Shown: piece by piece, positions 5,985 to 11,250 of the stretch
How positions within the stretch are numbered: position 1 is the stretch's first letter
How the letters are laid out: each line of letters opens with the position of its first letter
Assembly: GCA_021796315.1 (NCBI GenBank)
Contig: JAJYOH010000138.1
Coordinates: 1 to 11,250, forward strand
From: Chloroflexota bacterium
GTDB taxonomy: Bacteria > Chloroflexota > Anaerolineae > Anaerolineales > Villigracilaceae
Direction: 5' to 3'
Length of the DNA stretch: 11,250 nt
The notes under the pieces: model-generated
What the model saw: the letters and a program-made list of their open reading frames with translations, nothing else
The model's database searches: none
What the model was told of the DNA's origin: nothing
Program-made: the position numbers and the translations under genes

Positions 5985-7628
5985 TTACTTGGCAGAGCTA
6001 AGGTCGTAGAACCAGAAGCGAACATCAGGATAGTTCAGGTTATATTGGAAACCCGAAATCCTCGCCGGGACAACGATCGCGGCTTTGGTGTCAAAGAGGA
6101 AGGCAGCAGGAGCTTGATCCACCATCAGGTTCTGGGCTTCGGTGTACTTGGCAAGTGAAGCCGCAGTATCTGTGCCGCTAAGCGCATTGGCTGCATCCCA
6201 AAGAGCGTTGTATTGATCATTGTACCAATAAGACAGGTTGAAGTTTGTGACATTGAGATGAGGCGCGTCTTTGGCTCCGTAGAACATGCTATACATGTTA
6301 TCGCCGCCAGCATCAGAGTAGGTGGGCCAGTACAACAGGAGGAAGATATCCTGCGCTTTGGCGGGATCGGTCTTGCCAAGCGCCCATTGTTGGGCCCAAT
6401 CCATCGGTTGAATGGTCACATCCACACCGATCTGCTTGAAGGAATCCTTGATAAGCGGAGCAAAGGTTTCTTCTGTGGAGTTCGCTGAAGCATAAGTCAT
6501 CGCGAGGCTGAAACCGCCGCCATCATGGCCAGCTTCTTTTAACAAGGTTTTGGCCTTCTCGAGATCATAGGTGTATTGCTTCACATCAGCAGAGTACGGG
6601 AATACGCCCGCTGGCGCAGTGCCATGGCTCTGGGTGCCGAGTCCATTGGCGCCAATATTGATGATATCTTGGTAGGGGATGGCATAGGAGAGAGCCTGAC
6701 GAACCTTGACATCATCCAATGGTTTTTTCATAGTGTTGAAGAAAGCTGTGTAGTTGAACAACGAAGGCTCATAGGACACTTTATAATCAGGGTTGGTCTC
6801 AAAAGTCTTATAAGCATCAATCGGAACGCTGGTGACGAGATCAACTTCGCCGCCTTCCATCATTTGCTGACGGGTGGTGGCTTCTGGCACAAACTGGATC
6901 AACACCTTGTCATACTGACCTGGCTTCCAGCCGCCCCAATAGTCATTGAACTTGGTTAGAACAAGTTCCTTATCAGCAGTATAGGATTCGATCGTGTAGG
7001 GGCCGGTACCACCATCAACTCCGGCGGTCCAATAATCTTTGTTGGTGGTGGCTGCATCCAAAGCTTTCGGGCTGACGATATAAGCATCATATTCAGAGCC
7101 TAAAATCAGCTCCAAGGGCTGGGCATATTTCAGAGTGAATTTGACAGTCAGATCGTCAACTGCCTCCACTTTATCGAGTGGCAACCAAATGAACGACGCA
7201 CCACCATGATCTGTGGCGGCCTCAATTGATTTCACCACTGCCGCGGCATTCATCGGCTCGCCATCATGGAACTTGACATTCGGGCGCAGTTTGAAAGTCC
7301 AGATCAGGCCATCGGCGCTCTTGTCCCAACTTAGAGCAAGCAGGGGCGAATACTGTGTCGCACTGCCAGGCGGATTGACGCGCACCAATTGCTCGTACAT
7401 ATTTGCCATGTAAGCGGCCTCAGTCGAGAACGAAGCAATTGGATCCCATGTGGTTACGCCAGCGGAGCTGGCATATTTCAAGACTGATGGGGCAGGAGTG
7501 GGCGCAACAGTTGGCGCTTGGGCAACAGACGCTTGTGTGGCTGGCACTTGCGTAGTCGTGGACCCACAGGAGGTCATCAGCATAGAAATGACCAACAACA
7601 GGGAAAGAACAAACAACTTTTTATTCAT
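5985..7628 (-). CDS. ABC transporter substrate-binding lipoprotein (SBP_bac_5 family, DppA/OppA-like)
   Basis: This 547-residue extracytoplasmic receptor is the first gene of the operon. The N-terminus MNKKLFVLSLLLVISMLMTSC is a lipoprotein signal with the lipid-anchored Cys at 21, followed by a Thr/Pro/Ala/Gln-rich linker to about residue 48. The family hallmark is present as DGLIWTFKLRPNVKFHDGEP (106-125), together with GTGPY (207-211) and DDVKVRQALSYAI (305-317). Its length is normal for the family, which binds peptides, nickel, sugars or other small molecules. The ligand cannot be predicted from these motifs. The start is supported by GAGAGGAG ending 5 nt before the ATG. An excess of this subunit over the permeases may be set by the hairpin after its stop. 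The promoter region is shared with the divergent regulator gene. Confidence 0.95.
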   Translation of the reverse strand: MNKKLFVLSLLLVISMLMTSCGSTTTQVPATQASVAQAPTVAPTPAPSVLKYASSAGVTTWDPIASFSTEAAYMANMYEQLVRVNPPGSATQYSPLLALSWDKSADGLIWTFKLRPNVKFHDGEPMNAAAVVKSIEAATDHGGASFIWLPLDKVEAVDDLTVKFTLKYAQPLELILGSEYDAYIVSPKALDAATTNKDYWTAGVDGGTGPYTIESYTADKELVLTKFNDYWGGWKPGQYDKVLIQFVPEATTRQQMMEGGEVDLVTSVPIDAYKTFETNPDYKVSYEPSLFNYTAFFNTMKKPLDDVKVRQALSYAIPYQDIINIGANGLGTQSHGTAPAGVFPYSADVKQYTYDLEKAKTLLKEAGHDGGGFSLAMTYASANSTEETFAPLIKDSFKQIGVDVTIQPMDWAQQWALGKTDPAKAQDIFLLLYWPTYSDAGGDNMYSMFYGAKDAPHLNVTNFNLSYWYNDQYNALWDAANALSGTDTAASLAKYTEAQNLMVDQAPAAFLFDTKAAIVVPARISGFQYNLNYPDVRFWFYDLSSAK

Positions 7629-7663
7629 GGTTTCTCCTCTCAGTAGCGGACTGAATTTGGCCT

Positions 7664-7669
7664 ATCCTA
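7664..7669 (-). promoter_or_regulatory. Candidate -10 box of the transporter operon
   Basis: On the minus strand TAGGAT lies about 35 nt before the binding-protein ATG, leaving a leader of roughly 29 nt that contains the ribosome binding site. No good -35 hexamer sits 16-18 bp upstream; instead this position is the T-rich sequence around the TTTGCAAA repeats. That would suit a promoter needing an activator, but the box itself is a weak match. Confidence 0.25.
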
Positions 7670-7679
7670 CCACGCCGAC

Positions 7680-7699
7680 TTTGCAAAAAATTTGCAAAA
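7680..7699. repeat. Tandem TTTGCAAA palindromes, 11 bp apart (putative operator)
   Basis: TTTGCAAAA occurs at 7680-7688 and again at 7691-7699. Each contains the self-complementary octamer TTTGCAAA, and the copies are offset by 11 bp, about one turn of DNA, so both face the same side of the helix. This is what an operator for two adjacent protein units would look like. It overlaps the -35 regions of both divergent promoters. Which protein binds is not known; the divergent regulator is the first candidate. Confidence 0.5.
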
Positions 7700-7700
7700 G

Positions 7701-7723
7701 ATTAGCGGCTATAATTATTAGCG
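7701..7723 (+). promoter_or_regulatory. Regulator promoter with TATAAT box and flanking ATTAGCG repeats
   Basis: A perfect TATAAT lies at 7710-7715. Transcription would start about 7 nt later, at or next to the A of the ATG at 7724. No purine-rich ribosome binding site precedes that ATG, so a leaderless transcript is suggested. No convincing -35 hexamer is present at 16-18 bp. The box is bracketed by two direct copies of ATTAGCG (7701-7707 and 7717-7723), with 16 bp between their starts. These may be a second binding site for autoregulation. Confidence 0.45.
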
Positions 7724-10700
7724 ATGAAGTCATCGCCCCTGCTCCATACAAAATTCATGGTGCCGCCTGTTGGGAATCATCTTCCGCGCCCTCATCTCAT
7801 CCAATGGCTTGAACGACAAGCTGAGCGCAAACTAATCCTGGTCTCCGCACCGCCGGGATACGGCAAGACCACCCTGCTCGTTGACTTTATCAACGGTCTT
7901 TCGCGACCTGTGGCCTGGTACCAGCTTGAAACCACCGATTCCGATCCGACGGTTTTTCTGACCTACCTGATCGAATCGATCCGCCGCATCAAATTAGGCC
8001 CAAAGAAGACCGCAAAAGTTGGACAGAACGCCCAAGCCCTGCTCGACAGTACCGAAGCCGGTCTTGCGCCTCAACGCGTCTTGACGGTGCTTATCAACGA
8101 AATAGCGGAGCACATCACAGATTCGCTTACGCTTGTCCTTGAAGACTACCATTATGTAACCAGCCCGGTCGTCCATCAGCTCGTGGACTATCTGCTTGAA
8201 AACGCACCGCCATCCGTGCGCGTGATCATCTCCACACGCACGGATCCGCCGCTTTTCCTGGCGCGATTGCGCGCACGCGGCCTGCTGGCTGAACTGCGTC
8301 CCCCGGACCTGCGTTTCCGTGATGGTGAGATTTCAGCGCTTCTACAACGCGAAGTAAGCGACATCTCATCTGGCAGTCTGGCCATATTAAGCGAAAAGAC
8401 TGAAGGCTGGGCCGCGGCCTTACAGATCATTCGCAATTCTTTAGTGGGAAAGGACGCAAAGGCCGCGCAAGAGATCATTAACTCTTTGAGCGGTTCCAAC
8501 CGCTTTATCTTTGAATATCTGGTCGAAGAGGTCTTTCAACGCCAGCCGAAGGAACGCCAGGATTTTCTGCTGCGCAGTGCCATCCTTTCACAGATGGATG
8601 CCGCCTCCTGCAATGCAGTTGCCCAAATAAAAAACGCACAATCTGTTTTGGAGGATTTGGAAAAACAGAACTTATTCCTCTCCAGCCTAGACGGCGAGAG
8701 ACGCTGGTATCGTTACCACTTTTTATTCCGCGAATTTTTATTGAGTCGATTACACCGGGAAAATAGCGAAGCGGTCGCAGGTTTGGAAGTACGCGCGGGG
8801 CAGTATTATGAAGAGCAGGGCGAAATTGAAGCAGCTTTTGGTCATTACGTTGGAGCTGGGGATTTCGAGTCCGCCGCACGGACTGCCATCGCCTTCGCCG
8901 CAGATTATGTTGAACAAGGTCGCGTGGAGGTCTTGCATCTTTATCTCAAGATGCTGCCCATCGAAACGATGCGGGCTCATCCTCAATTGCTTTTGCAGCA
9001 CGGCAATGCGCATCGAAGGTTGGGAGAAGCAGGGCTTGCCACTACCGCCTATGAGGATGCACTCTCGGCATTTACCACGCAGAACAATACTTCCGGCGTC
9101 AGCCGGGCACTGACCAGGCTGGCTGAGGCACACTGTGCACAAGGAAATTATCGTCATGCCGAGATGCTCGCTGCTCAAGCTTTGGATGTAGCTCCCGCTC
9201 AGGATCATACTGCGCGCGCCGACGCGCTGATGGCGCTGGCAAAGAGCACAGGTTTTTTAAGTGGTATGGACCGCGGACAGGAATTGGCCGAACAGGCGGT
9301 GGAAGAGTCGCGTAAGGCAGACGGACTTTCGCCGCTGGCGCGCGCAAGTTTTCTGCAATCGCTGGGACAGATTTGTTGGTGGCATGGCGATCCGCAATCT
9401 GCCTCGCAGTATGCGCAGGAAGCATTGCGCCTTGTTCCTGATGAACTTTCGCCCATCGCAGCGCAAGCCTGCATTTTACTGGTTACACCTTATCTTTACT
9501 GGCGCGAATTCGAAACTGCCCTGCATTATGCCGAGCGCGGATTGGAGATTTCGCAAACTCTGCATCTTAAGGAATTGCTTCCCGCTGCCTACACTGCCTT
9601 AGGAAATGTACTGACACGTATGGGAGAAACAGCCCGCGCTGAAACGGCGTTGCGCCACTCTGTCGAACTGGCACAACGCCTTGGCATGGCTTCTTATGAG
9701 CAACTTATGGCCACAGGTTATCTTGCCTATAATCTTTATGGACAGGGTCGTGTTGATGAAGCCTGGCAGTTGGCTGAAGGAGCTTTATGGGCATATGCAG
9801 GTAATCCCGATGCCTATGAAGCTTTTGTTTGCCGAAGCGTATTGGCAGATGTTGCGCTGGAAAACAATCAACTTAGCCGCGCTGAAACCCTTTTCAACGA
9901 ATTACTTCAAATTGGTCAGCGACGGCAATTTCGAATTCCACTCGCCATGGTCCACTTTGGACTGGCTTATGTTCATCTTGTCACCGATCGTAAGGAAACA
10001 GGCGTTGATCATGCCTGCGCGGCGCTTGAATTGCTCGAACCAACTCGAGCTTTTCAGCTCTTTATCGACCAGGGCGAGCGAAGCCGCGTGGTATGTAATA
10101 CATTGATCAAGGCTGGACATACCAGCCTGTTTGTGGAGCGTGTTTTGGAAAACCTGCCTGAGAAAAATAGGAGACGATCCATTGTCATCGCTGATCGGTC
10201 CGCGATAACGATTCAATCTCTCGGCCCCTTTCGTGTTTTTATAGGCGATGAAGAGATAGCGCAAGAACGTTGGGTCTCAACCAAGGCGCGTGACCTACTC
10301 GCATATTTCCTCACCTTCCGCGGCGAACATATTCCTGCTGATCGCGCTTTTGATGCCATTTGGTCCGAAAAGGGAGGGCGCGGCCTGACTGCTTTCCATA
10401 CCGCGCTTTCGCGTCTTCGCAATGCGCTAAAGACAGGCGAGAATCCTCCGCGTTTGATCCTGGTGGAGGCCGGTGAATATCGTCTGGATGCAGCGCGTTT
10501 CAAGATTGATGTCGACGAATTTGATTCGGCGCTGACCAAAGCCCGCGTTGCAACAGACGAAGAAGCAGCTGTACACCTGCAGGAAGCCATTAACTTGTAC
10601 CATGGCGAATACTTGCAAAATCTGTATTTCGATTGGCTCTTTCCGGAACGCCGCCGGTTAGTACAAGTCTATTTGGGGGCTTTGAATTCTCTTGCAAATT

Positions 10701-10945
10701 TTCATTATGTCCATGAACGCTTCACGCGCTCTCTTGAATTGCTTGAGCGCGCTCTGCGTGTGGATAGTCTGCAGGAAGACTTGCACTGTCAGGCGATGCG
10801 CGCCTATGCGGCATTGGGTGATCGCACGGGGTTAATGCAACAGTACCAGGATATGAAGCAGGTCCTGGCCAGGGAACTTGACCTCAAGCCATTACCTGTC
10901 ACTGAAGCTTTGTATAAAAAATTGCTTGATATGTTACAAGGCTGA
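7724..10945 (+). CDS. MalT-like ATP-dependent transcriptional regulator with C-terminal winged helix and BTAD domain
   Basis: This is a 1073-residue STAND-type regulator. The N-terminal NTPase opens with LLHTKFMVPPVG, as MalT relatives do. It has Walker A APPGYGKTT (42-50), Walker B LTLVLEDYHYV (135-145, Glu140-Asp141), a sensor-like ISTRTDPP (169-176) and an EKTEGWAAALQ motif (224-234). Residues from about 355 to 800 are helical TPR-like repeats, the usual inducer-sensing and signalling arm. The DNA-binding end is not the LuxR helix of MalT. An OmpR/SARP-type winged helix begins at about 828 (ITIQSLGPFRVF), and a BTAD domain follows from about 925 to the end. ATP and inducer binding would drive multimerisation and activation. 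Its divergent position suggests control of the transporter-hydrolase operon and of itself (inference). The start fits family N-termini but lacks a ribosome binding site. The inducer is unknown. Confidence 0.92.
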   Translation: MKSSPLLHTKFMVPPVGNHLPRPHLIQWLERQAERKLILVSAPPGYGKTTLLVDFINGLSRPVAWYQLETTDSDPTVFLTYLIESIRRIKLGPKKTAKVGQNAQALLDSTEAGLAPQRVLTVLINEIAEHITDSLTLVLEDYHYVTSPVVHQLVDYLLENAPPSVRVIISTRTDPPLFLARLRARGLLAELRPPDLRFRDGEISALLQREVSDISSGSLAILSEKTEGWAAALQIIRNSLVGKDAKAAQEIINSLSGSNRFIFEYLVEEVFQRQPKERQDFLLRSAILSQMDAASCNAVAQIKNAQSVLEDLEKQNLFLSSLDGERRWYRYHFLFREFLLSRLHRENSEAVAGLEVRAGQYYEEQGEIEAAFGHYVGAGDFESAARTAIAFAADYVEQGRVEVLHLYLKMLPIETMRAHPQLLLQHGNAHRRLGEAGLATTAYEDALSAFTTQNNTSGVSRALTRLAEAHCAQGNYRHAEMLAAQALDVAPAQDHTARADALMALAKSTGFLSGMDRGQELAEQAVEESRKADGLSPLARASFLQSLGQICWWHGDPQSASQYAQEALRLVPDELSPIAAQACILLVTPYLYWREFETALHYAERGLEISQTLHLKELLPAAYTALGNVLTRMGETARAETALRHSVELAQRLGMASYEQLMATGYLAYNLYGQGRVDEAWQLAEGALWAYAGNPDAYEAFVCRSVLADVALENNQLSRAETLFNELLQIGQRRQFRIPLAMVHFGLAYVHLVTDRKETGVDHACAALELLEPTRAFQLFIDQGERSRVVCNTLIKAGHTSLFVERVLENLPEKNRRRSIVIADRSAITIQSLGPFRVFIGDEEIAQERWVSTKARDLLAYFLTFRGEHIPADRAFDAIWSEKGGRGLTAFHTALSRLRNALKTGENPPRLILVEAGEYRLDAARFKIDVDEFDSALTKARVATDEEAAVHLQEAINLYHGEYLQNLYFDWLFPERRRLVQVYLGALNSLANFHYVHERFTRSLELLERALRVDSLQEDLHCQAMRAYAALGDRTGLMQQYQDMKQVLARELDLKPLPVTEALYKKLLDMLQG

Positions 10946-10981
10946 TACTTCTCTTGGGTTCTCAATATGTTTGACAACTCT
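10946..10981. other. Convergent gap between regulator and ComM-family gene
   Basis: Only 36 bp separate the regulator stop (plus) from the ComM-family stop (minus). No stem-loop with a T tract was found for either direction, so transcription may run into the opposing gene. Confidence 0.5.
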
Positions 10982-11250
10982 TTACCCCATCATCGTCTTC
11001 GGCCTGTACTGCAACGCTTCCGCCAGATGTACCGCCTGAATTTGCTCACTTCCTGCCAAATCCGCGATCGTGCGCGCCAGTTTGAGCACGCGATGATACC
11101 CGCGCGCCGACAGGTTCATCTGTCCCATCGCCGCCCGGATCAGGCTCTCCCCCGCTTCATCCAACTTACAGAACTGGCGAATCTCGGCAATGCGCATATC
11201 GGAGTTGCAAATGACGTCCGATGATCCATCTTTTGAGAAACGTTGGCGCT
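10982..11250 (-). CDS. ComM/YifB-family Mg-chelatase-like AAA+ ATPase, C-terminal part
   Basis: This is the last 88 codons of a gene whose 5' part lies beyond the right edge. The frame is open from the edge to TAA (10984-10982). The Met at 11197 is internal, because matching family sequence (RQRFSKDG, then CNSD) continues upstream of it. The residues LDEAGESLIRAAMGQMNLSARGYHRVLKLARTIADLAGS and then HLAEALQYRP are the strongly conserved Mg_chelatase_C end of ComM/YifB proteins. Family members are hexameric helicases that, in naturally transformable bacteria, promote branch migration during recombination of incoming DNA; the gene is also widespread in bacteria not known to be transformable. The catalytic ATPase core is outside the window. 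It is unrelated to the transporter operon. Confidence 0.93.
   Translation of the reverse strand, partial: RQRFSKDGSSDVICNSDMRIAEIRQFCKLDEAGESLIRAAMGQMNLSARGYHRVLKLARTIADLAGSEQIQAVHLAEALQYRPKTMMG

Larger units (their letters stand above)
7629..7723. promoter_or_regulatory. Divergent control region for transporter operon and regulator
   Basis: This 95-bp gap lies between the start codons of the binding-protein gene (minus) and the MalT-like regulator gene (plus) and must hold both promoters. From left to right it contains the binding-protein ribosome binding site, a possible minus-strand -10 box, two tandem TTTGCAAA palindromes, and a TATAAT box flanked by two ATTAGCG copies right against the regulator ATG. 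The repeats lie between the two presumed -10 boxes, so one bound protein could influence both directions. Confidence 0.7.

Noticed and set aside
6576..6959. A 127-codon plus-strand frame opposite the binding-protein gene
   Set aside because: It is antisense to conserved SBP_bac_5 sequence and shows no family features or ribosome binding site.
9681..10106. A 141-codon plus-strand frame overlapping the regulator gene
   Set aside because: It lies in another frame of the TPR region of the 1073-residue regulator, which is supported at both ends by known domains.
10967..11224. An 85-codon plus-strand frame at the right end
   Set aside because: It is antisense to the highly conserved ComM/YifB C-terminus, which is clearly the real gene.
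1..11250. Search for CRISPR arrays, tRNA or rRNA genes, toxin-antitoxin pairs and prophage genes
   Set aside because: No regularly spaced repeats, cloverleaf sequences, rRNA-like blocks or phage or toxin motifs were recognised; apart from the small gaps described, the window is filled by the listed genes.

Overview
The window looks like a piece of a bacterial chromosome from the Chloroflexota, most likely an Anaerolineae-type organism. This is an inference from gene style. The window has a giant MalT-like ATPase/TPR regulator ending in a winged helix plus BTAD domain, and a solute-binding lipoprotein with a Thr/Pro/Ala/Gln-rich linker after its lipobox. Base composition is moderate (near 50% GC by eye). 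No rRNA, tRNA, CRISPR array or intact mobile element was seen.

Layout. Positions 1-98 hold only unresolved edge sequence. Positions 99-916 are a genomic scar: the C-terminal half of a small DUF6326-like membrane protein (minus strand) abuts a decayed IS5-type transposase (plus strand). The transposase has a nonsense codon, several frameshifts and an internal deletion that removed the first catalytic Asp. Positions 917-1075 are non-coding. Positions 1076-7628 are one minus-strand operon, in transcription order: an SBP_bac_5 lipoprotein, an 18-bp perfect hairpin, two permeases, two ATPases, and a nitrilase/amidase-superfamily hydrolase. From the first permease onward the genes overlap by ATGA or lie 2-10 nt apart, so the hydrolase is physically and probably translationally tied to the transporter. 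Positions 7629-7723 are a compact divergent control region with two sets of direct repeats. Positions 7724-10945 encode the 1073-residue MalT-like/BTAD regulator on the plus strand. The minus-strand 3' end of a ComM/YifB-family AAA+ ATPase gene closes the window (10982 to the edge).

How the parts may work together (inference). A dipeptide/oligopeptide/nickel-class ABC importer captures a small solute outside the cell and imports it. The cytoplasmic C-N hydrolase, whose residues around the catalytic Lys resemble aliphatic amidases, cleaves an amide, nitrile or carbamoyl bond in it. The divergent STAND-type regulator is the natural candidate for sensing the solute or its product. The substrate cannot be read from sequence. 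The most notable structural signals are the perfect hairpin between the binding-protein and permease genes, the tandem TTTGCAAA palindromes one helical turn apart between the divergent genes, and a TATAAT box so close to the regulator's ATG that its mRNA may be leaderless.
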